The notes under the pieces were generated by a model. That model saw only the letters and a list, made by a program, of their open reading frames with translations, did no database searches and was not told the DNA's origin. Positions 1 through 12,165 of a DNA stretch of 64,000 nucleotides are shown here, piece by piece. The stretch is taken from NCBI GenBank assembly GCA_051453625.1, contig JBOZIK010000001.1, forward strand, positions 232,991,205 through 233,055,204, given 5' to 3'. Source of the DNA: Welwitschia mirabilis (lineage: Eukaryota > Gnetophyta > Gnetopsida > Welwitschiales). Both the position numbers and the translations under genes were made by a program. Position 1 is the first letter of the stretch; each line of letters starts with the position of its first letter.

Positions 1-790
1 TCTTTATGAATGATTTTTCCATCTTTGGTGATACTTTTAAATAAACTTTGCTAAGATTAGAAAATGTCCTTGATAAATGTATTGAAAGTGGATTGCATTT
101 AAGTTGGGAAAAGAGTTTCTTCTTGGTTCAACATGGATTATTTTGGGTCATCACATTTCAAAGGAAGGGATTAGAATGGACCCCATAAAAGTAGATATCA
201 TTAAAAATCTTAACCCTCCAATAAATATGAAATAAGTTAGGTCTTTCCTTGGACATGTAGGTTTTTACTGATAATTCATCCATGACTATGCCAAAACTTA
301 TAAACCTCTTCACTCTCTTCTTAAAAAAGGTGTCAAATTTGAGTGGTCTGACTCATGCCAACTTGCTTTGAGAATCCTTAAGGATAAAATCTCTTCCAAA
401 CCTATTGTCACAGGTCCTGATTGGAGCAAAGACTTTGAACTTATGTGTGATGCAAGAAAAATTGTTGTAAGGGAGATTCTTAGTCAAAAATATGATAATG
501 AATTCAAATTAATATCTTACGTTAGTAAAAATTTGACTAGTGCCCAAATCAACTATATTACCACTGAGAGAGAAATGCTTGCTATTTTTTATCTAGATCA
601 TCTTCGACACTATTTTCTTAGGTTCCACATTAATGTCTACACAGACCATGTTGTCATTCGTTATTTCATGACCAAAAAAGATTCCAGTTCTAGACTTATT
701 AGATGGATTCTTTTAATGTAAGAATTTAATCTTACCATCATTGATAAGTCTAGAAAACATAATAGTATGGCAAACCATCTTTCTTGACTT
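1..790 (+). pseudogene. Athila-like Ty3/gypsy reverse transcriptase end and RNase H (dead)
   Basis: Remnant of a plant Ty3/gypsy polyprotein. Reading with frame changes gives the RT palm/thumb (MNDFSIFGDTF near the start, then LHLSWEKSFFLVQHG and SFLGHVGFY). RNase H follows from about 368: APDW-like GPDW, the FELMCDA block, YVSKNLTSAQINYTTE-like text, YTDHVVIRYFMTKKD, and RLIRWILLMQEF. These match the Athila/Tat-type gypsy order. The open stretch at 368-721 begins at a TTG, not a real start; the piece continues an upstream pol outside the window. Stops at several places (for example TAA at 718-720) and frameshifts show it is not functional. The integrase remnant follows on the same strand. 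Confidence 0.85.
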
Positions 791-984
791 ACTTGCTCCA
801 CTGATGAAAATCTTATTAATGATTTTTTTCTTGATGAGCAACTCTTTGCAATTAAATAAATTTATGCTATCTCTTCTTTTTACCCTGCTTCTTGGTATGC
901 TGACATTGTCAATTATCTTGTGACTATGAAAACCCTGCAGTATTGGAACCAAAATCAATGAAAAGCTTTTCTCCATAGGATCGG

Positions 985-2140
985 TGACTATGAGTGGAAT
1001 GAGCCACATCTTTATAGACATTTTAAAGATCAAATTATGTATAAATGTGTGAATGAATGGGAAACTTTAGAAATTTTAACACTTTGTCATTATGGAGTTT
1101 GTAGAGGATACTTTAGTGGATAAAAGACCATCATGAAAATACCGCACTTGGGATTCTATTAGCCAAATCTTTTCAAGGATTCATTTAACTTTTGTTATAA
1201 GTGTGGTGCTTGTCAACATTATGGTAGTCTTACTCATTTTCATGACATGCCTATCAGACCTATACTTGAATGCGAATCTTTTGATTATTGGAAAATTAAC
1301 TTTGTGAGCCCAACTTTACCATCTTCTAATAAGAAAAATTATATTTTAGTAGTTATGGATTTTGTTATTAAATGGGTGGAAGCTGCTTCTACCACCAAAA
1401 ATGACGTTGAATTGTGTATTGCTTTGTTCAAACTCATATTTTTTAATGATTTGGATTTCTATGTATTATCATTAGTAATCAAGGTACCCATTTCATTAAC
1501 CAACTTTTCTAGAAACTTCTTCTATCCATTGGTGTTGAGCATAGAGTTGCTTGTACTTATCATCCTCAAACTAATGGCCTAGCTAAAAATGCAAATAGAG
1601 ATATTAAAAAAATGCTTCAAAAATTAATCTATATTAACAAGAAGACTTGATCCTCTAAACTTAATGATTTTCTTTAGGCTTATCGTACTACTTGGTGTAA
1701 CTCCCTAGGTTTCTTACCTTATGAACTTGTGTATGATAAAAGTATGTATCTTACCAATTGATGTTTGCTATAATTCTTATAATTCCATCCATCAACTGAA
1801 TCTTATTAACTTAAATGAAAATTTCAAAATTCGTTTATCTCACTAGACCACCTAGATGAAAAATGTATTCACGCCCTACATCATCAACTTATTCACAAAG
1901 TTCAGGCCAAGTTTTAACATGATAAAAAGATTACTCATAAACAGTTTGAACCTAGTCAATTTGTCTTGTTGTATAACACCCGAGTAGACCTTCTACATAA
2001 CAAGTTAACTTCTAAATGATTAGGTCCTTATCTTATCAAAAAAGTACACTCAAATGGCTTAGTTAAAATTTCCGATCTAAACACCAAAGAAATCCAAAAA
2101 ATTTAATGGACAAAGGTTAAAACTATATGAGACATTCTCT
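985..2140 (+). pseudogene. Athila-like integrase (zinc-binding, core and C-terminal parts, dead)
   Basis: Continues the gypsy pol. The HHCC zinc region runs about 1,010-1,240 (LTLCHYGVCRGYFSG, then FCYKCGACQHYG). The second His of the usual GGHFSG block is Tyr here. The core starts with MPIRPILECESFDYW (1,247) and VVMDFVIKWVEAA. The second catalytic Asp (family SDGGTHF) reads SNQGTHF near 1,472. The Glu of YHPQTNGQAE is Lys in YHPQTNGLAK near 1,575. All three changes would abolish activity. A degenerate C-terminal part ends near 2,135 with NGQRLKLYE, the usual Athila pol end. Assignment by motif order is strong; the subfamily is inferred. Confidence 0.85.
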
Positions 2141-2538
2141 GATAAAACCTTAAACATGATAGAAGCAATTGTTTTGGAAGCCCCTCTTTAAGAGGAAAAC
2201 CTTCATTTTGCCATTATCTAAATTCTTTCTTAACTCATTCCTTTGGTTAACATCATGTTATCACTTGAACATTTTAAACTTAACATCTATATTTACTTAT
2301 AAAGTTTTCATGATAAGTAATATTTTACTTTGGGCATTTATAATGATAAAAATTGGCTTAATCTAATTTTTAGATATTTATATGAATTTCATTTTGGAGG
2401 AAAATGCCTTGATTATTTTGTTATCTTTCAATAATATAAGTAATTAGTTATTTTTTGCAGGATCTTATGTTGTAACTCATCTCATTTCTTCACTTTTATC
2501 CTTACAAGTACTTATTCATGTGGAATGAGACTCATCTC

Positions 2539-2608
2539 GGAAAAAAAAGATGAAGAAGAAGAAGGAAAAAAGAAAAAAAGAGAAAAAAAAGGAAAATAAA
2601 ATAAAACT
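2539..2608 (+). repeat. Purine-only tract downstream of gypsy pol
   Basis: About 70 nearly uninterrupted A/G bases (GAAGAAGAAGG and A-runs), lying 400 bp after the end of the Athila-like pol. Athila-type elements often carry such A/G-rich stretches between pol and the 3' LTR. It may include the polypurine tract, but no clear LTR start (TG) is anchored beside it because of the gap at 2,773. Confidence 0.5.
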
Positions 2609-2772
2609 ACCATGCTCTTTCATGTTATATCCTTACATGCATGGTAATCATGATGTCCTACTACAAGCACACCGGGGAAAATTTTCCTGAGAGGGGCCTT
2701 TGGCAGTGTGATATGATAGTTATGAGAACTCCACTAAGGGGTCATTTAGCCATGTTGTGCAGGTCCTTACTC

Positions 2773-3696
2773 NNNNNNNNNNNNNNNNNNNNNNNNNNNN
2801 NNNNNNNNNNNNNNNNNNNNNNNNNNNNNNNNNNNNNNNNNNNNNNNNNNNNNNNNNNNNNNNNNNNNNNNNNNNNNNNNNNNNNNNNNNNNNNNNNNNN
2901 NNNNNNNNNNNNNNNNNNNNNNNNNNNNNNNNNNNNNNNNNNNNNNNNNNNNNNNNNNNNNNNNNNNNNNNNNNNNNNNNNNNNNNNNNNNNNNNNNNNN
3001 NNNNNNNNNNNNNNNNNNNNNNNNNNNNNNNNNNNNNNNNNNNNNNNNNNNNNNNNNNNNNNNNNNNNNNNNNNNNNNNNNNNNNNNNNNNNNNNNNNNN
3101 NNNNNNNNNNNNNNNNNNNNNNNNNNNNNNNNNNNNNNNNNNNNNNNNNNNNNNNNNNNNNNNNNNNNNNNNNNNNNNNNNNNNNNNNNNNNNNNNNNNN
3201 NNNNNNNNNNNNNNNNNNNNNNNNNNNNNNNNNNNNNNNNNNNNNNNNNNNNNNNNNNNNNNNNNNNNNNNNNNNNNNNNNNNNNNNNNNNNNNNNNNNN
3301 NNNNNNNNNNNNNNNNNNNNNNNNNNNNNNNNNNNNNNNNNNNNNNNNNNNNNNNNNNNNNNNNNNNNNNNNNNNNNNNNNNNNNNNNNNNNNNNNNNNN
3401 NNNNNNNNNNNNNNNNNNNNNNNNNNNNNNNNNNNNNNNNNNNNNNNNNNNNNNNNNNNNNNNNNNNNNNNNNNNNNNNNNNNNNNNNNNNNNNNNNNNN
3501 NNNNNNNNNNNNNNNNNNNNNNNNNNNNNNNNNNNNNNNNNNNNNNNNNNNNNNNNNNNNNNNNNNNNNNNNNNNNNNNNNNNNNNNNNNNNNNNNNNNN
3601 NNNNNNNNNNNNNNNNNNNNNNNNNNNNNNNNNNNNNNNNNNNNNNNNNNNNNNNNNNNNNNNNNNNNNNNNNNNNNNNNNNNNNNNNNNNNNNNN
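2773..3696. other. Assembly gap (924 N)
   Basis: Run of undetermined bases. Flanking text is unrelated to any gene I recognise; long frames spanning it are artefacts. Confidence 0.99.
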
Positions 3697-4980
3697 CTCA
3701 CAGGTTTTCTTGATCTGATGAGTTCTAGCTTTTTATGAATTTTCTTTTTTTTAAGGCATATTTGAGGCATCTTTGAGTAGTATTTTCCTCTATGATCCTT
3801 TTCCATTTTTCCATCATGCATTTAGGCCCTTCATTCATTTTATTTCTCAGGTTGCTCTCTTCTTTATCTTGGATTCCTACATTTTCTGATTTTTTGAGTT
3901 TTTTAGATCTTATTTTCTTCTCCATATTTGCTTTTTTGGAGTATGTCATCTTCTTCTATTATCCTCATAATAGAGGGGATGATACTTGCTTTTTTTGTTA
4001 TAGGTGTAATTCTGGACATCTTGCTTCTCCTGTTGGGAGATAGGGAAGGGGGGATAGGACGCCTTTTTGGGCATTAATCTAGTAAAATCAGCATACAACT
4101 TTTAGCAGTCCTGATCTTTCATGATCAAATTTTGATGAGTTGTTTTTAATGCATTCTTCATATAATTTGAATAAAATTTTAGCACATTCATGCACTCTAT
4201 CATGCAGGATTTAGTAGTACTTGCACATGTTTTCTATAGCCATGTTTTTCTGATCATCTAAATCATGAAAATATAAAAACTACTTTAGTTGTCATGATAA
4301 TCTTGATTATGCATACACAGTTTTACTTTTTGAGTCATGACATTTTACTTCATGATTTATATATGTGTATTGCATTCATTCCATAGTGACATGATTAAGT
4401 AGATAGCTTAGGAAAATTTTTAGTACTTGTATTAATTACCTGCTAATGATATCATTGTCTATGAACTTAGTTTATAGGCATTATTTTTATCTTAAACAAA
4501 TTGGCTAGCAATCTAGTTAAGTGCTTACTTTGTCAGGGACTGATAAGGCTAAGTAAAGGGCTATTTTGTAATGCCAATTTATGGGAATTTGATGGTATAT
4601 TTTGAGTACTTTTGTAGGACATTCATACAGGTTTTGGTGCAATACTAATAATTATAAGGACCTGATATGATGATTAGTAGAACATGTGCTATTTGGCATT
4701 ATTGGTAGTTTTCCGATCTTATTTTGATACTGCATGTTTGGAGAAAAGACTTTATAACACAAAGACTAAGAAAAGAGCAAAAGAAGTGCATTGTCCATTC
4801 CAATGTCTCCATGACAGATAGGATGACCATATTGGTGATGTGATCAGAACCTGTGGCACTGATAGTAGCACATAGGGTACATGGGGTACATGTTGATAGG
4901 GCATCGACCATGTAGTTATCCGGATGACATACAGGATGATGGCATTAAAACCACACATAGACAACTCATGGGGCTAGTGA
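3697..4980. other. Non-coding, probably retrotransposon-derived
   Basis: No gene can be supported. T-rich text at 3,720-3,960 gives an 83-codon frame (3,792-4,043) ending in CYRCNSGHLASP. This looks like a zinc knuckle but has the wrong spacing (one residue short before His), so it is not called. The rest is AT-rich and probably belongs to the U3 part of the LTR-like stretch that follows. Confidence 0.4.
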
Positions 4981-5565
4981 TAACACATGGCACACTACCT
5001 AAGCCATTAAGCCAGAGTAGTCTCACCTGTCATATGGACAACATATGAGACGATAATTGTTTTTATACTATAGTTATAAATTCTATTGTAAATGGGGTTA
5101 AATGATCCATGTGGGTCATTAGGGTTTCTATTTCTTACCTTTAGGGTTTGCCTCCAAATATCTCTTTAAAAAATCTATAAATACCCTTCTCCTCCTTTAT
5201 TTCCTTTCCATCTTTTGTACCCAATACTTGTAACAGAAGCTTGAAGGGCAAGAGATCTGTCCTATGATGCAGAAAGGAGTTCCCTTGGTGTCAAGTTGTG
5301 TCTCTCTCATTGAGGTGCTATTATTCTGATGTTGTAAGTGGATGTTGTTTTGATTTTACTGGATTAATACAAATTCTTCTTTCATATTATGATTGTGCAT
5401 CTCTTTTATGATTTAAGTTGATCTTAGCTAGTGACAAGCTTATGTTTATTTAGATTTTAAGAATAATCTTTGTTAAGGTTGACCTTGTTTTAGTAGAATA
5501 GATTTGCATTATTTATTTCTTTCTTTTCATATTTCATTTCAAGTCTTACTTGGGTAGATCTCATA
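4980..5565 (+). repeat. LTR-like region with TATA box, interrupted by a gap
   Basis: A less AT-rich stretch contains a TATA box at 5,175-5,185 and a pyrimidine-rich start region (CTTCTCCTCCTTTATTTCC). The transcribed-looking leader up to the gap is the usual U3-R-U5 make-up of a plant LTR. Beyond the gap, TGGTGCCTATATTGGATT near 5,831 weakly resembles the TGGCGCC...GGGGATT primer site of Athila-type elements. If so, the LTR would end close to 5,830. The two LTR borders were not found, so the call is tentative. Confidence 0.4.
5175..5185 (+). promoter_or_regulatory. TATA box of LTR-like region
   Basis: CTATAAATACC, a textbook plant TATA box, followed about 30 bp later by a C/T-rich run suited to transcription start. 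Probably a retrotransposon promoter, since no gene follows. Confidence 0.5.
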
Positions 5566-5621
5566 NNNNNNNNNNNNNNNNNNNNNNNNNNNNNNNNNNN
5601 NNNNNNNNNNNNNNNNNNNNN
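5566..5621. other. Assembly gap (56 N)
   Basis: Undetermined bases inside the LTR-like region. Confidence 0.99.
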
Positions 5622-5667
5622 AGTGGTCTTTGTGAAAAAAAAAGACTAACATCTAAGTAGGATCTAT

Positions 5668-5755
5668 TTTCATTTCCATTCCTATTCCATTTCCATTGCA
5701 TTACATTCCATTCCCATTCACTTGCATTTCATTTCCATTTAACCATTGCATTTAC
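5668..5755. repeat. Degenerate CATTTC/CATTCC simple repeat
   Basis: About 90 bp of irregular repeats of CATTYC and CCATT units (for example CATTCCATTCCCATT). It is a low-complexity stretch just after the gap and has no coding meaning. Confidence 0.6.
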
Positions 5756-5899
5756 TTAAGTTATTTACTTTTATTTTTTCTAAAGATAAAAGAACAAAAA
5801 TACATTGGTGAAGTTAATTCTCTAACTCTAAGCCTGGTGCCTATATTGGATTATGACATTTGGGTGAACTCCTGTCTATACTAGTATGTGTTTTTCTGT

Positions 5900-6997
5900 A
5901 AGTTATTTGATTACAAGTTTAACTAAAGAACTTCAGGATTGCATAAATTCATATCGCAACACTAGGTGCACTCATAAATAAAATAGATGAAATGATCAAA
6001 GGCCGTTGTTAGAGTCAGTTAGATGTTAGTATCATTCTGACTATCATTTGGATAAAAATGGGGATGATAGCACATTATAAAAGATGACTCAGAATGATGA
6101 ATTAGCATTAATTTAGTAGTCCACATTAGTAGTCATTTTCCTTCCTATCGTGGGAACGACAATCTTCTTTAATCATTTCCTTGAGGAAAAACCTAGCATT
6201 TTTATCAATAATCCTCCTCTAAAGTTCTGTTCATTAGAATATTTCTTTAATACATTAAAACTGGATAATAATTACACATTTCCAAAATGTTCTATTGAAT
6301 CTCCAAAATCCTCAAAATCGCACCTAAACCTATATAAAAGTCCTACAAAACAACTCATAAAACTTTATCAAATAATGACAAATTGGTAGTGCACTAGTCT
6401 CTATAGTATAAACTAAATTATTCTTACAAATAATGTTAAGAATTATTTTTTACAAACATGTATCTAAACAATTATCTAGATTTTATAAGCAATATTTAAT
6501 AACATAATTAATCTTTAATTTATAATAAATATTAGTTATCATCACTTAGAAAAAGGATTAAGACTTTCATATTAGTATTTTATTCCAAATATTCATTATT
6601 AATGGTTTTTTAAATAACATTGAAATAATCATTGCTAATGAATTTAAAATGTTGTTTAGAAATTTTAATAGGTAAATCATCCTTACTAGTATGTTTTATT
6701 TGATCCTATAAAATTATAATTCTTACATTTCTTATAATGTAATACATTTCTCAAGTAGTTGAAAATGCTGCTACTTAAGTTTTGTTTGATTAATAAAGCT
6801 ACTTTCTATAAAGCTACCATAATAAAAAGGTTTATTTTTGAAACCTTATTTAAAATGTTTAACTAATTGTAGCAATTTTTTTTTTAGGATTATGGACAAC
6901 CTTAGAACCAAGCCAAAGTTATTACATCTAGTTCTAGTAGTTTCTAGACTTACGAAATTATACAGTTCCTTACTTACAAAGTCTTAAATATTTAATC
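5900..6997. other. AT-rich DNA without recognisable features
   Basis: A 79-codon frame at 6,150-6,389 starts at a TTG-type codon and resembles nothing I know. No RNA gene, LTR border or host exon is visible. Confidence 0.5.
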
Positions 6998-7015
6998 TAC
7001 TACTAGAAATATAGA

Positions 7016-7235
7016 CTTTTAAGGCATTTATTAAAATAAATGCCTTAAATAAAGCTAACAAAAACCTTTTCAAGTCATTTGTTTTTTTGATTTTTTTAAG
7101 GTATTTATAAAAATAATGCCTTAATGATAAGGCATGTATTATAATAAATTACTTAAGTTTTTAAGGCATTTAGTTTAATAAATGCCTTAAATAATTTAAA
7201 GCTTTAAGGCATTTAGGAAAAAAATACCTTAATCT
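7016..7235. repeat. Left subterminal palindromic repeats of CACTA-like element
   Basis: At least four inverted pairs of AAGGCATTTA...TAAATGCCTT type. The first, at 7,020-7,048, forms a nearly perfect hairpin. In CACTA elements such arrays bind the transposase. The same sequence family recurs at the right end. Confidence 0.75.
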
Positions 7236-7239
7236 TTTA

Positions 7240-10200
7240 TACTTACTAAAATATTTTTTGTACTATGTTATTCTAAATAAATTGAAATATGTTGAAGAAG
7301 AAAACCCCATCGAAGAGCTAAGAAAATCATTTAGATTGATTCTATGTCCACTTCAAAAGCATAATCTAAGTGAATATGTTAAAGTATCCTCAGAGCTAGC
7401 CTCCTTTAATTGAATCTCAGGAGTTTGATCATTATCCTTTGTTTCTTATTACTATCCTAAAGCAACATAAGAATGAAAACCCTCACAAGTTATTTCTTGT
7501 CTCTTTTAAATGTAATTATTATTAAGCTACTTTATCTTTTCTTGCAATCGTTTTTTGTGAAATCAGATTTCAAAGTTCTTATATCTTTAAGTTTTCTTTC
7601 TTTGTGAGTTCTTGCATTTTAAGATTCTTTGTGAGTACTCCATGCAGTATCTACTATAGTAATGGCAAATTTATACGTCTATCAATCTTAAGTTTCACAG
7701 CAACTTTAGAGTTGGATTCATTTAGAAGCATGAGAAGAAAAAGATAATATGTGTAACCAGATGTGGTCAAAGAATCAAATTAATAAGTGGAAAAATATCT
7801 AGAATGTCTTTGAGTTAAGAGGATTTATTTCTAAATCAGAATTGCTCCTTCTTCATCATCTTGACATTTTTCGCAATATCAGACTTTGTCTTTTATTCAA
7901 CTAGTATGTGTATTTGTAAAGATGCAGGATAAGAATCAAAATACAAAGTGGAAGAGGATCTAGAATTTCTTCAAGATGTGAAAATATATTTTTCAATTCT
8001 AAATCATTCTACTTTTAAGATTACAATTATTGAATGAGTGTATTAAATCTTACCTTTACTATTGAAAGTATGTAAAACTAAATTTAAACTAATTATATTC
8101 CATTGAGATCCATGCAATGTAGCTAGAATGCCAAGCTGTCCTCCAAGAGTAATTGCCTTTAGAGTACTATACTGCTTAAAGATTTTTACAAAATAAATAG
8201 TTTCAAAGCCAACTATAAATCACTTGAGTTTATAGTTAGTTGGTTTTTAAATTGCTAAATAATTATCTATATATTAGTAGAAATAATGCAACTCTTTTAA
8301 ATAACTATTAGGATAATGCCCTTTTTGGTATCAGAGTAAGTCAGCATCCTCAAATCATCTGCACTTTTCTTTATCATATAATCAATCTCACTTGCTAAAG
8401 AAAAGTTGCTTCCAATAAGTGGACTACATTGGACCTAGCCTATAGCATAAACCTTAATTTTCAAATAAGTCTTAAATTTTTCATTATCATCTCTCTTACT
8501 AAATTTAGATACTAAATCATAATAGTATGAGATTCTATAGCCTTAAATGAAAGACAAAAAGATAGTATTATGTGTCCATTTCTAAAATGTTATTCTAAAA
8601 TAAATCAAATGGTTGCATTTACAACCTTAGAGCTTCTACAAATTCATAGCTATGTATATGATGATTGCTCTTCTTATAGTTGTCTAAATGCCTTGTCTTT
8701 CTCTTACTTAAAGAACATCTAAGATCAAGAAAAATCCCAGACTTTCTCTTCTTATGTATGTGCCCAGTCAACTAGTGACTTAAAGACATTGATAAGGCAA
8801 TGAAGAAATGAAGATTTTATAGATGTGCTTTATGAAAAAGTGATGGAATTAGGATCTATAATTCATTCATTTAAACAAACAAGGGAACTGACTTTAGGAT
8901 TTGTGATTCATGTTGCTTAGATAAAAGTGATGGAATTAGAATCTTGTACTTATCCAAATGTCTTATCTTATTCAAGGAGAATACTATAAGACAATAAGAG
9001 AACTAATCGAGCAAATGAGATATGAATCTCTAAAAGGGATTATTAAATTAAAGGCCACATGAAAGCCAAGGCAAGCATAGCAAATTTAATCAAAAGAGAA
9101 TGAGCTTCAATTATTTGATATGTGAATATTAGAGAACCTAATCAATTATTCTACAAACGTATGTTAAAAATACTAAGGCATCCATAAATGGTCTTCATTA
9201 AGAGATCTTATCCTAGACAATTTATAAGACAAGGCATTGGAAGAGGAAATATTTTTCTTAACTAATAATTTTGACTTGAGTCATTCCAATGATGGATTTT
9301 AAGATGTAGTTCTTAAAGCTTGATCTTATAAGAGTTCTAAAATTTCTAAAACATGAAGGTTCAGTGTTTTAGCATGAAGAGATGATGTGTCACATTTAGA
9401 CATATGTGACTCTTATGATGTACAGAGCATTTGGACATAAGTGATCCTTAGCACAATTTTTTGTGTTTAATTTCAGTATGATTTTCTATGTAAATGTATA
9501 TTGAATGGAAAAAATGAGCCACAGGTGGATGAATTATTCTTAACAATGTTTGTTTTTGATGCTATTTAGTAAGAAGCCAACTTTTACAGTCTGTTAAAGA
9601 CCACAATCTCTCAAACATGTGTTCAATCCACTAGCCATATGGACTTGTGCTAAGTTGAGTTCTATATTGGTTTGCTACCTAAAACTTCAAAACTACAATC
9701 ACAGATGGATAATTCTACTATTATTTAAAGTTTGAAGAACAACATGAGTTGATGAATGGCCAAAGACACTTCTTATGGGTTGTTGACCCATGGAAACGGC
9801 ATGGTTTGGCCTTTAAGCAAGTGCTCTCCTATTAGATCATGAGGCTTATACTTGATGCTGGTGATATGGGTAACTAAGTTAATCAAATTTTAAGTAGAAC
9901 TAAACCTTCTTCAAATCTACTTAGGACACTTATGTTAAACTAAACAGATAGCATAGAAACACAAATGTGTTCATAAAAAGAAGATTTATTCTTCTCTAAA
10001 CCAAAAGCATTTTGTATATATTCTTAAATATAAAGTGCATAATTTTTATGGGAAGAGGTAGTGGGGATTCTACAAATATTTAACTTCTTCTCTTGCTTTA
10101 TGTTATAGTTTATATTATTATGATAGATAAAGAAAACCACTTCTCACATGGAGGTCACTCATGCATTTCAAGCATTGTAAAACAATTATTAGCAACTTGA

Positions 10201-11095
10201 CAAGTAGTGGAGTACAAACTAATTCTAAGTGTTTAACTTACTTTTTTCTAGCCTAATTATAATGTAGAAAATTTTTTCGAGCTGATTTCTAAGTAATGAT
10301 TTATGATTGCCCTCTTTTAAAATTATTGTGGAATCAAGGCTACTTTTAATCGTTGTATGTCTTCTTATAAATCAATCAATTTTTATGAACCCATCAGAGA
10401 GACTTAGGATTTATCAATGTAAAATGTCAACCTATGTTGAAAGGGAAGGCTTACAATTGTGGAATACATGTTTCCTTTTTGGTTCTATTTATTTTTATGT
10501 TTTCTTAAATCTTAATAACATGGATGAAATTGAAAAATATAAAAATAAGGAAAAATATATTTGGATTTATAAGAGGATGTTCATTATCCTTTCTTTTCTA
10601 TTTCTTAACTTTTACTTGCTTGATCCTTTGCTACTTATTCTAAGAGATTTCTATTAGGTATTTATAAATGTTTAAGACACTTAAATTGATGCTCTAGTCT
10701 ATATACAAATTTATATCATGTTTTGGTATACGCTTTTGACCCTAAGGTCTAAGTTCCTCTGCCAAGGAAGGCAATAGTAGATGCATTCAAAGATTAAAAG
10801 TTTGTAAATAAGTTTGCTTAAACTATAACAAGGTTGTTTATTTGTTTTCATAACATTTATTTATAGATTTTGTAAATAAAATAAGAAAGTGATTTGTACC
10901 TATTATTTTTTAATCTAATTTACTTATTAAAGTGACATCTATATTTGAATTTTGTAGAACCTAATGAAACTGGAATTGATATTTATTACTTCTTGTATGA
11001 TTTTAGTTATCTACTAGTCTTCAAAATTATAAACATAGAAATCATTTTTTATTATTGGTTATTATTGCATCACTTTTTGTTATTTTTTCTATAGG
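7240..11095. other. Interior of CACTA-like element, content not recognised
   Basis: 3.9 kb of AT-rich DNA. A diverged internal repeat is visible (about 7,765-7,850 and 7,930-8,010, sharing AGAATCAAA...AAGTGGAA...ATCTAGAAT). A 116-codon frame at 10,307-10,657 begins at TTG and shows two hydrophobic stretches but no known motif. Upstream exons of the AAA-ATPase could lie here in unrecognisable form. Confidence 0.4.
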
Positions 11096-11618
11096 GCTTA
11101 TTTTTCCCCCCTTTTTATTGAATAACTTTGGTAAGCTACATGAGAGAAACAAAGAATCTCCAAAGATAATGAAACTACTGTCAAAGCTCTTCCCAAATAA
11201 AGCTACCATTTAGATGTCTCAAGTACTTAAAACTTGTATGATACAAGGGATCATTCTTGTTGATTTACGCTTCTTCTGAAATGTTTTTTGTAATTACAGT
11301 ATGAAACTCTTCTTTCTAATTGGAAACACCAATTAGAGTGTGATGTAGAAACCCTTAAAGCCAAAGCAAACCTTCTACATATCTGCAATGTAATTTTCAT
11401 TTATTGTCTTTCTACTATGTAAATAATAGAGAACGTTTAAGAGTATTAGGATTATACATGATAAATAGTGGGACACAATTCTTATCAAGCAAGTCAAATT
11501 ATAGGTTTTAGATCACACTGGTCTGAATTGTCACAGTCTTGACAACAATTTTATCAAGGGTCAACCTCTCATGAATGAAAGTAATTACAAATTTTCCTAT
11601 TTTCTTAAATATTTATAG

Positions 11619-11836
11619 TTTTATAAGCAAATTATCATATGCAGAAGATATGTCTACTTATCTATTAAATACTAAAAATTATTAATAAGTGGAAAAAAAT
11701 TGTAGGATGGGCATTAAACCACCATCTAATGAATATTTTATAAGCAAATCATCATATGCAGAAGATATGTCTACTTATCTATTAAATACTAAAAAAATCC
11801 TAGGATGGGCATTGAACCACCATCTAATGAATATTT
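11619..11836 (+). repeat. Tandem duplication of the GWALNHHLMN exon
   Basis: A unit of about 117 bp beginning TTTTATAAGCAAAT is present twice (from 11,619 and from 11,736). Both copies share GCAGAAGATATGTCTACTTA and GGATGGGCATT-AACCACCAT. The first copy keeps the exon start (GTGGAAAAAAATTGTAGG, with one extra A); the second lacks about 16 bp there. Thus one exon of the AAA-ATPase fragment, with part of its intron, was duplicated in place. Confidence 0.85.
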
Positions 11837-12165
11837 ATGAACCAAATGCAACATATGGAAAGCTTACTATTTCTAATGAAAGGTATCCTGAACTCCATTT
11901 CAATGAGCTAGGTTGGACTATAATAATTTAATTCATAATGTTTATGTACTAGTTTCTTTTTTTTTTTTTGGCCTTATGATTAATTATGAAATTTAAAACA
12001 TTTCACTTCTTCTATAGTATTTAATATGGCTTGAACATTTTATAAGACATTCAAAATGAGTCCAGGAGTTTCAAAAAGTCACTTAAGGTAAAAATCATAC
12101 TTTCTTACCTTACCATGTATCATGATCATGTTTTGTACATGTTCATTTAACTAGAAAATGTATAG

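Noticed and set aside
2641-3821. Long open frames across the first gap
   Set aside because: They consist mostly of N; the same holds for frames across 19,130-19,786 and most of 44,007-45,130.
3792-4043. 83-codon frame ending in CYRCNSGHLASP, like a zinc knuckle
   Set aside because: Spacing is CX2CX3H without the last Cys, and the rest is a hydrophobic T-rich translation with no gag or LINE resemblance.
9735-9830. FEEQHELMNGQRHFLWVVDP, faintly like the UGT block ending FLWVV
   Set aside because: No other UGT motif nearby and the spacing is about five residues short; too little to call a captured UGT piece.
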